A DNA stretch of 46,831 nucleotides from Opitutia bacterium (GTDB lineage: Bacteria; Verrucomicrobiota; Verrucomicrobiia; Opitutales; Seribacteraceae): the NCBI GenBank assembly GCA_002730975.1, contig PCBO01000033.1, forward strand, positions 1-46,831. The letters run 5' to 3'. Below are positions 8,703-18,258 of the stretch, piece after piece. Under the pieces are notes generated by a model. It was not told the DNA's origin, made no database searches, and saw only the letters and a program-made list of their open reading frames with translations. A program made the position numbers and the translations under genes. Position 1 is the stretch's first letter; the number at the start of each line of letters is the position of its first letter.

Positions 8703-10120
8703 TGCCGTTTTTTGACCCCGAATCATTAGCCGAATGGTCAGGAGGAGAGTGGAGTCGCTCTCCGCGAAACTTAGTTTCAGGCTTCTCTCATGATTCCCGA
8801 AGGATGGAGTCGGGTGAAATGTTTGTTGCTGTAAGAGCGGAACGTGACGGGCATCACTTTTTAAGAGATGCAGCTAAATTAGGAGCATCATCTGCTCTGG
8901 TTGATCATTTCGTCGCCGACTCCGACCTGCCTCAACTCAAAACGTCCGATGTTGGCGAGGCGTTTCTTCGGATAGCTCACATGCACCGCAGAAATTTTGA
9001 AGGAAAGATTATCGGCGTTACCGGAAGTTGCGGCAAGACGTCTACAAAAGACGTACTTCAACTTTTATTTGGTTATGATACATGTTTAGCGACCAACGGC
9101 AATTTTAACAATTTGTTGGGTGTTCCACTGACTTTGCTCCGCATTGAATGTTCCGTCCATCTTAAAGCAGTTGTTGAGGCGGGTATCAATCGAATCGGGG
9201 AGATGGATCAATTGGCTAAGGCAATTGCTCCCGACCTTACTTTAGTCACCATGGTGGCTTCAGCTCATCTTGAGGGATTGGGAAGCGAGATTAAGGTGGC
9301 TCAAGAAAAAGCTAGGTTAATTCAAGATTCCGGAACCGTTAAGACAGCAATCTTTCCAGAACATTGCTTACAATTCGATGAATTTCGTGAGGTCCAAGAG
9401 AGCGAGGTGGAATGCCTTGTACTCAAGTATGGAGACCCCATGGAGGAACCTCCCAAGGGATTCCTCTTTTTCGATACGAAGACTGAAACAAACATGGTTG
9501 GGGATGCCGCGTCGCTAAGGCTAAGGCGACGCGGCTACCCACCCCTATCACTACCTCTTCCGATTGTATCTGAGGGAATGGCTAGTAATTGCGCTCTAGC
9601 CGTGGCAGCAGCTTTGGAACTGGGTGTTTCGGAAGATGAAATATTTGAACGCCTGCCCCAATATAAACCCTCGGCCCTAAGGGGCAAATGGCTACAGGGC
9701 CGAGGGAATTTTTACTATGTTGATTGTTACAACGCAAATCCGGCGTCTATGCTGGATGCGATCCGCTTCTTTCAGCGCCAAGCCCAAGACCTTCCAAAAC
9801 TTTTGACTTTGGGCGGAATGGAGGAGCTAGGAGATGAAGGCCCCAGGTTACACCAAGACACAGGCTCTAAAATTAATATTGGTCCATCCGACAAGGTACT
9901 CCTCGTCGGTGAAAAAGCTCAATGGTTGAAGGCTGGGATTCTTCGTTCTGGAATTGAAAAAGAATCGATTCAATCTGTTGGTGACGTACTGGAGGCCAAG
10001 TCCCTAGTAAGCGAATTCGAAGGAGCAGTTTTACTGAAGGGGAGCAGGGCAAACGCTTTGGAAACTCTCGTGCCCAATTGGGCAACGGAAGAGGGCAAGA
10101 TGGATTATGCAGGATGCTGA
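8702..10120 (+). CDS. murF: MurF, UDP-MurNAc-tripeptide:D-Ala-D-Ala ligase
   Basis: 472 residues. The N-terminal substrate domain contains GFSHDSRRMESGEMFVA, the ATP loop is GVTGSCGKTSTKDVLQ (about 108-123), NGNFNNLLGVPLTLL is the typical MurF central motif, and YNANPASMLDAI marks the C-terminal domain. The loop has Cys where many MurF proteins have Asn, a tolerated variation. It adds D-Ala-D-Ala made by Ddl (18259-19197) to complete the pentapeptide. The stop overlaps the mraY start by 7 nt. Confidence 0.93.
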   Translation: MPFFDPESLAEWSGGEWSRSPRNLVSGFSHDSRRMESGEMFVAVRAERDGHHFLRDAAKLGASSALVDHFVADSDLPQLKTSDVGEAFLRIAHMHRRNFEGKIIGVTGSCGKTSTKDVLQLLFGYDTCLATNGNFNNLLGVPLTLLRIECSVHLKAVVEAGINRIGEMDQLAKAIAPDLTLVTMVASAHLEGLGSEIKVAQEKARLIQDSGTVKTAIFPEHCLQFDEFREVQESEVECLVLKYGDPMEEPPKGFLFFDTKTETNMVGDAASLRLRRRGYPPLSLPLPIVSEGMASNCALAVAAALELGVSEDEIFERLPQYKPSALRGKWLQGRGNFYYVDCYNANPASMLDAIRFFQRQAQDLPKLLTLGGMEELGDEGPRLHQDTGSKINIGPSDKVLLVGEKAQWLKAGILRSGIEKESIQSVGDVLEAKSLVSEFEGAVLLKGSRANALETLVPNWATEEGKMDYAGC

Positions 10121-11250
10121 CTTATCTTCAAAGCCTAGAGGACCTTTTCGGCCCTTTGCGATTGTTTCAATTCATTTCTGTTCGTGCTATGATGTCGGGC
10201 TTGACTTCGCTTTTTCTTGGGTTCTATCTCGGTCCGCGCCTGTTTGCCATCCTTCGCTCATTGGACGCCCGCCAAGCATTTCGAACCGAAGAGGAAGTAG
10301 GAGAACTTGCAGGATTGCACAAAGAGAAGGCGAGTACTCCTACGATGGGAGGCATACTCATTTTTGTTTCGGTGGTATTCTCTTCATTGCTTTGGGCCGA
10401 TCCGAACATTTACGTAGTAACTGCTTTAGTAGTTTATGCAATGCTGACCGTGGTAGGGTTTTCAGACGATTACCTAAAGGTCGCAAAGAGGAACAGCAAG
10501 GGGTTACCCGGAAAAATGAAACTGCTCGGTCAACTAATAGCGGTTTCGGTAGCCATATACCTGTTAATTGGTCCTGTCGGCGAAATGCTTACGGGTATCA
10601 AGGGAAATGCCTCGGGAAGCGCTGCAGAAATGTCACAACTGTGGGTCCCTTTCTACAAGGAAGTCTTGTGGGAGGCAATGCCTTTGACAGCCATTTTCGT
10701 ACTGTTCTTTTTTACACTTTGCGGCTCGAGCAACGCGATAAATCTAACGGACGGATTGGATGGGCTGGCAATAGGTTGCACCGTTACGGTTGCACTTGCG
10801 TATGGGCTCATGGCTTACGCATCCGGAAACTCAATCATTTCCGACTACCTCCTCATCAGCATGGTTCCTGGCACGGGAGAACTGACCGTAGTCTGCGCAT
10901 CGCTACTGGGAGGTTGCTTGGCTTTTCTTTGGTACAATTCTCCTCCAGCGGAAGTGTTTATGGGGGATACGGGGTCCTTGGCTATAGGGGGACTTGTGGG
11001 AATAATAGCTTTGATGATTCATCAGCCATTCACCTTGGTGATTGTGGGCGGAATCTTCGTCATCGAGGCGGGGTCTGTAATACTACAAGTGGCGTCTTTC
11101 AAGTTGACTGGAAATCGCATTTTTCGAATGGCACCCATTCACCATCATTTCGAACTAAAAGGCTGGAAGGAAACGAAGGTAGTAATCCGTTTCTGGATTC
11201 TTTCACTTCTATTTGCCATCGTAGGCTTGGCGACGTTGAAACTGAGATGA
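10114..11250 (+). CDS. mraY: MraY, phospho-MurNAc-pentapeptide translocase
   Basis: About 378 residues and ten predicted transmembrane segments. Conserved sites are TPTMGGILI, DDYLKVAKRNSKGL with the paired catalytic-region aspartates, NLTDGLDGLA, MGDTGSLAIGG and the HHHFELKGW motif near the C-terminus. The enzyme makes lipid I at the inner face of the membrane. I chose ATG 10114 because it gives the usual N-terminus (a short helix before the first membrane segment); an upstream in-frame ATG at 10078 would add 12 unconserved residues. It overlaps the end of murF. Confidence 0.94.
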   Translation: MLTYLQSLEDLFGPLRLFQFISVRAMMSGLTSLFLGFYLGPRLFAILRSLDARQAFRTEEEVGELAGLHKEKASTPTMGGILIFVSVVFSSLLWADPNIYVVTALVVYAMLTVVGFSDDYLKVAKRNSKGLPGKMKLLGQLIAVSVAIYLLIGPVGEMLTGIKGNASGSAAEMSQLWVPFYKEVLWEAMPLTAIFVLFFFTLCGSSNAINLTDGLDGLAIGCTVTVALAYGLMAYASGNSIISDYLLISMVPGTGELTVVCASLLGGCLAFLWYNSPPAEVFMGDTGSLAIGGLVGIIALMIHQPFTLVIVGGIFVIEAGSVILQVASFKLTGNRIFRMAPIHHHFELKGWKETKVVIRFWILSLLFAIVGLATLKLR

Positions 11251-11260
11251 GGTGGTCGTT

Positions 11261-12556
11261 GTGAGTAAATTATCTTTGGAATGGGATGAATTGCGGCGTA
11301 ATCCTGTCGCAATTCTTGGCGCGGGTGTAAGCGGTAGAGGAGTGGAAAAACTTCTACGCTCATTGGATTGGGAATACTCGACCTACGACCAGCAAAGCCG
11401 AGCCTTCGGGTGGACGGAGGCAAAGGCTTGCTCGGTCGCGGTTGTGAGTCCGGGTTTTGCCTCGAATCATCCTTGGATCGAAATTGCGACTAAAGCGGGT
11501 GTTGAGGTATTTGGGGAAGCCGATTTCGCATCGGCTTTTTGGCCAGGTAAGATTGTGACCGTAACGGGAACGAATGGTAAGACCAGCTTGGTTCGCTTTC
11601 TAGCGAAACTATTCAATGAAACCAATAGGCCTGCAGTGGCTACGGGAAACATTGGTTATTCTTTTTCGAACTTGGTTGCCGAAAGGCGTAATAGTTCGAT
11701 TACGGCGATGCTCGAACTAAGTTCTTTTCAGACGGAAAATCTTAGGATTTTACGGCCGGATGCGGTAATCTGGACAAACATTGATGAGGATCATCTCGAT
11801 CGTCATGGCGACATGATTTCTTATGTAAGGGCAAAAGGTCGATTGGTCGATAGGTTAGATAGCGGTCTGTTTCTGGCCGGTGTTTCAGTAATTAAGTCAG
11901 CTCGCGAAATGGGAGTGACTTTGTCTTGCCAACCCAAAACAATTTCAAGGGAAGATGCAAACCGAGTCTCAGTTCCCGAAGGTTCTCCATTTGGGACTTT
12001 TCCTCAACGAGAAAATTTAGCTCTCGCTTTGGCTTTTGCAGATTCGCAGGGAATAAGCGATGAATGCGTGATTAAGGTGGTAGACGAATTTGTTGGTGAA
12101 CCTCATCGGTTGGAGAAAGTTGCAACCGTTGGCAAAGCGACTTTTTGGAATGATTCGAAGGCTACTAATTTTTCTGCTGCATTGGCGGCTTGCCGAAATT
12201 TTGCTGGTAAAGCTTTCTGGATAGGTGGGGGACAATCAAAGGGAGCCGATGAGAAGACATTTGCACACCGACTGCACAAGTGGGTCACCAGAGCTTACCT
12301 CATTGGTGAGTCGGGGACTTCACTGGGAAAGAGGCTTTCCGCCTTTGGGGTGCCCACCCATGTTTTCGGTGAATTGACTGAAGCGGTTAAAGCGGCATTC
12401 GAAGATGTTAACGATGCCACAGATATTCTTTTCAGTCCAGGATTTGCCAGTTTTGACAGTTATTCAGACTATTCGGAACGTGGGAAAACTTTCGTTCGAT
12501 ATGTTTTTCAATTGAAGGATCGTATGCGTGAGCATACTTCACTTAATCAGGCTTAA
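11261..12556 (+). CDS. murD: MurD, UDP-MurNAc-L-Ala:D-Glu ligase
   Basis: About 431 residues. The N-terminal Rossmann loop AILGAGVSGRGVEKLL, ATP loop TVTGTNGKTSLVRFL, ELSSFQTE, NIDEDHLDRHG and NDSKATN are the standard MurD landmarks in order. The enzyme adds D-Glu as the second stem residue. GTG at 11261 is preferred because AGGTGG lies six bases upstream; an in-frame GTG at 11252 would add three residues. Gap to mraY is 10 nt. Confidence 0.9.
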   Translation: MSKLSLEWDELRRNPVAILGAGVSGRGVEKLLRSLDWEYSTYDQQSRAFGWTEAKACSVAVVSPGFASNHPWIEIATKAGVEVFGEADFASAFWPGKIVTVTGTNGKTSLVRFLAKLFNETNRPAVATGNIGYSFSNLVAERRNSSITAMLELSSFQTENLRILRPDAVIWTNIDEDHLDRHGDMISYVRAKGRLVDRLDSGLFLAGVSVIKSAREMGVTLSCQPKTISREDANRVSVPEGSPFGTFPQRENLALALAFADSQGISDECVIKVVDEFVGEPHRLEKVATVGKATFWNDSKATNFSAALAACRNFAGKAFWIGGGQSKGADEKTFAHRLHKWVTRAYLIGESGTSLGKRLSAFGVPTHVFGELTEAVKAAFEDVNDATDILFSPGFASFDSYSDYSERGKTFVRYVFQLKDRMREHTSLNQA

Positions 12557-12583
12557 AAGATTTTATCAACGGAGAACCGTATC

Positions 12584-13645
12584 ATGAAAATAACTAAAAT
12601 ATTCGGAATTGTATTGTCCTTGCACGTGGGTGTCATCCTCCTCGTGATGTTCCAACCCAGTTGCAATACCTTAAAGAAAGGCAGGGGAGACCAAAACGGA
12701 ACTACAGAAACTTCTCCTTCTGAGACTGGAGTAGATCCTGCTTTTAACGCAGGTACGGAGACTGATGCTCCGCCAGTCGTGTCAGTACCGGAAACCGCGA
12801 CAGGTCCACGTTCTTCCCCCACTCGACCCGATCCTGGCGAATTGATCGTTCCCGGAGGGCCGGAAGGAATTGTTAATCCCGCGACGGGGGATGTTACTGG
12901 AGTCGGTCTTCGACCCGAGGGACTGGGCGTTTACAAAATCGCCAAAGGAGACACCCTTTGGGGAATTGCCCGCAAGAACAATGTCTCTTTGAATTCCCTC
13001 CTCGGCGCAAACCCGGGATTGAGCAAAAATGCCTCATTGCGTATCGGACAAGAAGTACTGGTTCCCGGGGGCGTGATTAAGGCTGCAGGCGTAACTGGAG
13101 CATCATCCGAACAGGTCGCTACGGGGAGTCCTCCTCCTGTTGTTTCTCCGGGAGCGACTTCCTACGTCATTAAAAAAGGAGATAACCTTACTAGAATTGC
13201 TACTTCCCACGGTGTATCCTTACAGGAGCTGCGCACCGCTAACGGACTATCTGGCGACACTCTTCAGATCGGCCAGACTCTCGTTATACCTGGCGGTGGT
13301 GAATCTATTCCAAGCACAGCTACCCAAGTTCTAACGCCCGAACTTTTGTTGGGAGGTAATACTCATACCGTTCGTTCCGGTGATAATCTTTCTCGTATCG
13401 CTGTGACCTATGGTACTACAGTGGCAAAAATAATGGAAATGAATGGACTGACTAATGCCGACAGCATTCGAGTCGGACAAGTCCTGACAGTATCGGGATC
13501 AACTCCTCCTGCCATTCCATTAGCTCCTTCCCCAGTTGATCCTGTGCCATCTCCACCTGCCTCTTCACCAGTTACTCCGGATCCCAACTTGGAAGATTTC
13601 TTCAAGAACGATAAGCCCCCCTTTGTAGATGAGCCCGAGGAATGA
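12584..13645 (+). CDS. Exported protein with three LysM domains
   Basis: 353 residues. A hydrophobic segment at about 5-22 (signal peptide or anchor) ends at a Cys in QPSC, which is a poor lipobox. A Pro/Thr-rich linker follows, then three LysM repeats at about 110-155, 193-238 and 262-308, each beginning with a G-D-x-L pattern (KGDTLWGIA, KGDNLTRIA, SGDNLSRIA). The C-terminus is Pro-rich and acidic. LysM binds the glycan strands of peptidoglycan. No hydrolase domain is present, so a structural or NlpD-like regulatory role in septation is an inference from its place between murD and ftsW. A GGAG site nine bases upstream supports the start. Confidence 0.85.
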   Translation: MKITKIFGIVLSLHVGVILLVMFQPSCNTLKKGRGDQNGTTETSPSETGVDPAFNAGTETDAPPVVSVPETATGPRSSPTRPDPGELIVPGGPEGIVNPATGDVTGVGLRPEGLGVYKIAKGDTLWGIARKNNVSLNSLLGANPGLSKNASLRIGQEVLVPGGVIKAAGVTGASSEQVATGSPPPVVSPGATSYVIKKGDNLTRIATSHGVSLQELRTANGLSGDTLQIGQTLVIPGGGESIPSTATQVLTPELLLGGNTHTVRSGDNLSRIAVTYGTTVAKIMEMNGLTNADSIRVGQVLTVSGSTPPAIPLAPSPVDPVPSPPASSPVTPDPNLEDFFKNDKPPFVDEPEE

Positions 13646-13692
13646 TTTATTTGCTTAAATAAGGGGCGAGTCAAATTGGGTGTTGGGAAAAT

Positions 13693-14841
13693 ATGATTGT
13701 TGGGCAAGCTACGATTTCGCGTTCATCGATGAGCGGTGGTCACTTCATTCCCGTTTTCGTTGTTTTCGTAGCTTTGGCCCTTACGACTTTGGGTCTGGTT
13801 ATGCTCTTCAGTGCGGGTGCTGTAACGAAGAGCGGTCCGCACGCGTTGGTATCCAAGCAGGCAATTTGGCTGTGTCTCTCTATCATTGCAGGGGCTCTCT
13901 CGGCGTTCGTTAACTTGGAATGGCTACGCAAACGATCCTTGCTGCTTTACGGCATTTGCGCTCTGGCATTGGTTCTGGTTTTGGTTCCTGGTTTTGGGGT
14001 CAAGGTGAATGGAGCTCAGCGATGGCTCGGACTGGGCCCTTTTCGACTTCAACCCTCGGAGTTTGCGAAGATCGGGCTTGTTTTGATTCTTGCCGTTTAC
14101 CTTTCCGCGAATCAAAGGGAGATCAAGTCCCTCTGGCGAGGCTTTGTTTATCCCTCTCTAATTCTCGGGCTTGTTCTAGGTTTGATTATGATGCAACCCG
14201 ATTTCGGTACTACTTTTCTTTGTGGAGCCGTCGGAGCAACTATGATGTTTCTTGCAGGTGTCAGTTTACGATGGCTTCTTCCTTTTGCTGGTTTGGCGGT
14301 GTCTGGCTTTGCTTTGCTGGTTTATCTAGACCCTGTGCGAATTCGCAGAGTCACTTCATTTCTAGACGTGGAGGGCAATGCCAACGACAGTGCCTACCAA
14401 CTATGGCAAGGTATGCTCGCTTTCGGTGTTGGTGGGGTCAATGGAGTGGGGCTTGGCAAGGGAAGGCAACAGATGCATTTTCTCCCCGAGGCTCATACGG
14501 ACTTCATCTTTTCCGTAATCGGAGAGGAACTTGGTCTGATTTTCTCGCTCGGAATCGTAGCTTGCTTCCTGGCATTGTTTGTTTTGGTTGCCTGGCGATT
14601 GAGGGAGGCTCCAAATTTATACCTTTTTCTAATTGGTTCGGGAGCTATTTTGGCAATCGCTCTACAGGCTGTCATCAATGTGGGCGTCGTCACCGGTTCT
14701 ATGCCCACCAAAGGCATGTCGTTACCCTTCATCAGCTACGGAGGTTCCAACTTGATGGTAACTTTCGTGCTGATCGGTTTGATTCTAAACGTATTCCGAA
14801 GCTGGGGAGGACCCGTCCTCTTGCGGTCTAGAGAATTGTAG
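13693..14841 (+). CDS. ftsW: FtsW, SEDS-family septal glycosyltransferase
   Basis: 382 residues with about ten transmembrane segments. SEDS landmarks include VNGAQRWLGLGPFRLQPSE, which holds the key periplasmic residues, PEAHTDFIFSVIGEELG and the C-terminal KGMSLPFISYGGSNL. Known members polymerise lipid II together with a class B PBP, here FtsI at 5345-7138. Position between the LysM gene and murG supports FtsW rather than RodA. The start at ATG 13693 lacks a clear ribosome site; an ATG at 13729 within the same N-terminus is possible. Confidence 0.92.
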   Translation: MIVGQATISRSSMSGGHFIPVFVVFVALALTTLGLVMLFSAGAVTKSGPHALVSKQAIWLCLSIIAGALSAFVNLEWLRKRSLLLYGICALALVLVLVPGFGVKVNGAQRWLGLGPFRLQPSEFAKIGLVLILAVYLSANQREIKSLWRGFVYPSLILGLVLGLIMMQPDFGTTFLCGAVGATMMFLAGVSLRWLLPFAGLAVSGFALLVYLDPVRIRRVTSFLDVEGNANDSAYQLWQGMLAFGVGGVNGVGLGKGRQQMHFLPEAHTDFIFSVIGEELGLIFSLGIVACFLALFVLVAWRLREAPNLYLFLIGSGAILAIALQAVINVGVVTGSMPTKGMSLPFISYGGSNLMVTFVLIGLILNVFRSWGGPVLLRSREL

Positions 14842-14866
14842 TGATGAATGACATGATTGAAGCATC

Positions 14867-16003
14867 ATGAGAAACGTCGTAATAGCGTGCGGAGGAACAG
14901 GAGGGCACTTGACTCCTGGGATTGCTCTTGCTCAGAGCTTGGAAGAAAAAGGGTACCCATGTTGGATGTTTATCAGCAACAAAATGGTCGATTCGCGTCT
15001 CGCGGAGAATTATCCCGAGCTAAGTTTCAAACAAGTTCCCGGTGCTCCTTTCCTCAAAACTCCGCTAGGATTAGGTCGGTTCGCCAAGGGCTTGGTGTCT
15101 TCATATTTTCATTCCCTTCGATTCTATCGTAATATTGGTGCAGACGCTTTGTTTGGCTTTGGTGGCTTTACCTCGGTCGGTCCAGTCCTGGCAGCCCGTA
15201 GTCGTGGAATTCCGGTGTTCTTACATGAGGCAAATCGAGCGGTCGGACGAGCAGTGCGTTTGCTTCGTAAAAAGGCGAGTAGGCTATACCTGCCCGAAGG
15301 GATCAGAATGGATGGTGTTTCTTCCAAGGTTGTTCGAAACTTGGGTTACCCGCTTCGAAGAGAATTTCGTCGAATTCCTCGTGAGCGAGCTCGTAGGAAC
15401 TTGGGCGTTGGTTCCACGGAACGACTGCTGGTTGTGTTGGGAGGTAGCCAAGGCGCAGCCTCTCTCAATCAATGGGTAAAAGAGCATTTGGAGGCATTCG
15501 CCTTGGATGGGATTAGCGTTTATTGCCTTACGGGAATGGGTAACGAAAGTTCGGGCGTTGTTGAGATGACGGGCCAAAACGGTTCTTTCGTACCAATGAG
15601 GTTCGTACCTTTCAGTGATGAAATGAGTACTGTTCTTTCCGCCGCTGACTTGGTGATCTCTCGAGCCGGTGCAGGTTCTATCTCCGAAATCGTTCGTTGT
15701 CGCGTCCCTTCGATTTTGGTTCCTTATCCCTTTGCCGCTGATGATCACCAAGCCCTTAATGCCTCCTTTATCGAGCAGAAGGGCGCTGCCATCGTATGCT
15801 CACAGGACCAGATCGAAGAATTGCTTTTTGAGGAAACTCGCGAAGTAATGTTCAACGAGGAGTTTCGGGCAGTTTTGCGTAGGAACTTAGTCGCGACCGA
15901 TCCAGGAGACGTAGTATCTGAAATCGTTTTTGATGTTACCAATGTTCTAAAAGAAAGTGGTAATCCCGACGTCGTCGCAGGTGCCTTGCCTTTTGCTGGA
16001 TGA
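14867..16003 (+). CDS. murG: MurG, lipid II synthase (GlcNAc transferase)
   Basis: 378 residues, GT-B fold. The N-terminal glycine loop is ACGGTGGHLTPGIALA (about 7-22), the second one is GGSQGAASLN (about 191-200), and SRAGAGSISEI is the UDP-GlcNAc site. MurG adds GlcNAc to lipid I at the inner membrane face. The stop codon overlaps the start of the murC-murB gene by 4 nt (ATGA). Confidence 0.94.
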   Translation: MRNVVIACGGTGGHLTPGIALAQSLEEKGYPCWMFISNKMVDSRLAENYPELSFKQVPGAPFLKTPLGLGRFAKGLVSSYFHSLRFYRNIGADALFGFGGFTSVGPVLAARSRGIPVFLHEANRAVGRAVRLLRKKASRLYLPEGIRMDGVSSKVVRNLGYPLRREFRRIPRERARRNLGVGSTERLLVVLGGSQGAASLNQWVKEHLEAFALDGISVYCLTGMGNESSGVVEMTGQNGSFVPMRFVPFSDEMSTVLSAADLVISRAGAGSISEIVRCRVPSILVPYPFAADDHQALNASFIEQKGAAIVCSQDQIEELLFEETREVMFNEEFRAVLRRNLVATDPGDVVSEIVFDVTNVLKESGNPDVVAGALPFAG

Positions 16004-18201
16004 AAGTTCCTCGCAAATGTTTTCTTTTGGGTGCCGGAGGCATGGGCATGGCTCCATTGGCCATATATTTGCAAAAAGCTGGTGTCCTGGTGGAAGCTTT
16101 CGACGACTCTTTTCGGGAACCTGTCCGCAGTTTGCTTGAAAGGTGTGGAGTGAGAATTCTTTCTGAACCCGTTCCTAGTTTTCGTCCCGACGTTGTGGTT
16201 CGGTCTTCCGCAATTTGCGAGAGTTTACCTTCCTTGGATCAATGGAAGGAGCAAGGAATACCTGTTTTGAGGAGAGGGGACTTTCTGGCTAAGCTAACTG
16301 CCGAATGCAAAGTTTTGGCAGTGGTCGGAAGTCACGGCAAGACCACTACTACAGCCATGATTGCGTGGCTTTTGCGTAAACTTGGTTTTCCATGCGGATA
16401 CATTATTGGAGGATTATTTCGTAACCGAGAGATACCTCCGGGAATGTATTCTGATTCGCCCTGGATTGTAATCGAGGTGGATGAGAGTGATGGTACGATC
16501 GATGGATTTAGCCCAACCGTCACTCTCTGCTTGAACTGCGATTGGGATCACTCCTCTCAATATTCTTCGTTACAAGAGTTTTGCGAAACGCTCGGCGGGC
16601 TTTTTTCTCGTACCGAGAGCTCCGTCATTGTTCCTGAGGGTGATGATCTGTTTAAATTGGCTCAATCTTCGGCAACCTGTCCAACGATCACTTTTGAGAA
16701 TTCTCTCGAACCCGGTGCCTACAATTCTCGGAATGAGGCCGCTGCGATTACCGTATGTCGTTATCTAGGCCTAAATGCCTCTTCAGATGATCTGACTGAT
16801 TTTCCCGGCCTCGCCCGTCGACAAGTCGTTCTTTATGAATCGCCCGATCGGTATGTCTTGGAGGACTACGCACACCATCCCACAGAAATTCGGGCGGTAT
16901 TGGCGCAAGCCGAAAATAATTTTCCCGAGCGTCGCCTGAAGGTCGTCTTTCAGCCTCATCGTTATTCACGAACACGTGACTTGGTGGCCGAGTTCGCCGA
17001 GGAATTATCCGCGACAGACGATTTGTTTCTTTTGCCTACCTATAGTGCTTTCGAGTCTCCGGACGTCGATGGGTCGGTGGAGAACATGATGGGCCATTTG
17101 CCTCCTCGTCTTCGTAAGACAGCGCGGGTATACACATGCTTATCAGACTTGAGCGATGCCATCGGAACATCACCCCTATCAGGTGATCAAGTATTGTTTT
17201 TAGGTGCAGGTGACCTAGATCGATACGCCCACGCGTTTTCCTCTTTGCAACGATCTAAGGGCGATGATTGGCTCGCATGGTTTGATTATCTTCAAACACG
17301 CTTGTCCAAGGACTGCATTCTTCGTATGGACGAACCGTTGGCCGACAAGACAACTTTGCGAGTAGGTGGTTCCTCGACCGCATATGCGGAACCCTCCTGC
17401 GCCGAGGATTTGCGAGAATTAGTGGATGCTTGTTCGCTCTTTAATTTTCCTTTTTTCGTAATGGGACGTGGCTCTAACTTGATCGTACCCGACGATGGTT
17501 TTGCTGGTTTGGCTCTTCGACTAGTAGGGACTGCTTGGAAGGAAGTTCGCCTCGTGCTCGATGATACTTTTGTTGTCAAGGCCGGAACCAGGTTGAAAGA
17601 GATTTGCAGGTTAGCTTGTGAACAGGGGTTGGCAGGTTTTGAGTTTTTGGAAGGTATTCCTGGTACCTTGGGTGGAGCCTTGCGAATGAATGCCGGGGCC
17701 ATGGGCGGGGAGATCTTTGATCTTGTCGAGACCGTCACTTTTCTAATGCCGAACGGTCGTGTCCGTGAGATCGCAGGTGAAAACCTTACCGTTGGGTATC
17801 GTGTTTGCGCAGAGGCTGATGAGGGCATCGTATTACGAGCTCGTCTACGGGCTACAGGTTTTTCGAGCAAGATCGAGGTTCGACGACAAATCGATAAATT
17901 TTCCAATAAACGTTGGGCATCGCAACCTCGCGAGTCCAGCGCCGGGTGCATTTTTCGGAATCCCACCGATGATTCAGCCGGAAGGCTTATTGACCATCAC
18001 GGTCTCAAAGGAGAGTCCCTTGGCGCTGCCTCGATTTCGAACGTCCACGCGAATTTTATTGTCAATCAAGGTGGTGCTACTGCGGATGAGGTTATTAGCC
18101 TTATTCGACGGGTGCGCGGTAAGGTTAAGGATTCCACTGGTGTGGAATTGCAACCTGAAGTCACCCTTCTGGGGAAAAGCTGGGAGGAAGCATTGAATTG
18201 A
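16000..18201 (+). CDS. murC: MurC-MurB fusion: UDP-MurNAc:L-Ala ligase and UDP-MurNAc dehydrogenase
   Basis: 733 residues in one open frame. Residues 1-425 are MurC: LLGAGGMGMAPLA, ATP loop VVGSHGKTTTTAMI, EVDESDGTI, EDYAHHPTEI and QPHRYSRT. Residues about 430-733 are MurB: KTTLRVGGSS, the FAD-binding GRGSNL, GIPGTLGGALRMNAGA and a C-terminal LQPEVTLLG. The position of the usual catalytic Ser proton donor (SAGS) is Cys650 (SAGCIFRNP). MurB makes UDP-MurNAc and MurC uses it, so the fusion joins consecutive steps. The start ATG overlaps the murG stop. No frameshift is needed, so the fusion is genuine in this sequence. Confidence 0.93.
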   Translation: MKVPRKCFLLGAGGMGMAPLAIYLQKAGVLVEAFDDSFREPVRSLLERCGVRILSEPVPSFRPDVVVRSSAICESLPSLDQWKEQGIPVLRRGDFLAKLTAECKVLAVVGSHGKTTTTAMIAWLLRKLGFPCGYIIGGLFRNREIPPGMYSDSPWIVIEVDESDGTIDGFSPTVTLCLNCDWDHSSQYSSLQEFCETLGGLFSRTESSVIVPEGDDLFKLAQSSATCPTITFENSLEPGAYNSRNEAAAITVCRYLGLNASSDDLTDFPGLARRQVVLYESPDRYVLEDYAHHPTEIRAVLAQAENNFPERRLKVVFQPHRYSRTRDLVAEFAEELSATDDLFLLPTYSAFESPDVDGSVENMMGHLPPRLRKTARVYTCLSDLSDAIGTSPLSGDQVLFLGAGDLDRYAHAFSSLQRSKGDDWLAWFDYLQTRLSKDCILRMDEPLADKTTLRVGGSSTAYAEPSCAEDLRELVDACSLFNFPFFVMGRGSNLIVPDDGFAGLALRLVGTAWKEVRLVLDDTFVVKAGTRLKEICRLACEQGLAGFEFLEGIPGTLGGALRMNAGAMGGEIFDLVETVTFLMPNGRVREIAGENLTVGYRVCAEADEGIVLRARLRATGFSSKIEVRRQIDKFSNKRWASQPRESSAGCIFRNPTDDSAGRLIDHHGLKGESLGAASISNVHANFIVNQGGATADEVISLIRRVRGKVKDSTGVELQPEVTLLGKSWEEALN

Positions 18202-18258
18202 TTGAAAACTGAAAACCAAGGGCTATGGCGGCCTTAACGAGTTGGCGGGTACTCATAT

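Noticed and set aside
10107-11264. Long open frame of 385 codons overlapping mraY in another frame
   Set aside because: It lies wholly inside mraY, which has all family motifs; the product is rich in Arg, Ser, Gly and His without domains, as expected from a shifted frame.
13920-14831. 303-codon open frame inside ftsW
   Set aside because: Shifted frame of a clear SEDS protein with no start context and no recognisable domain.
17292-17966. 224-codon minus-strand frame opposite murB
   Set aside because: Antisense to a conserved enzyme; composition follows the codon pattern of the real gene.
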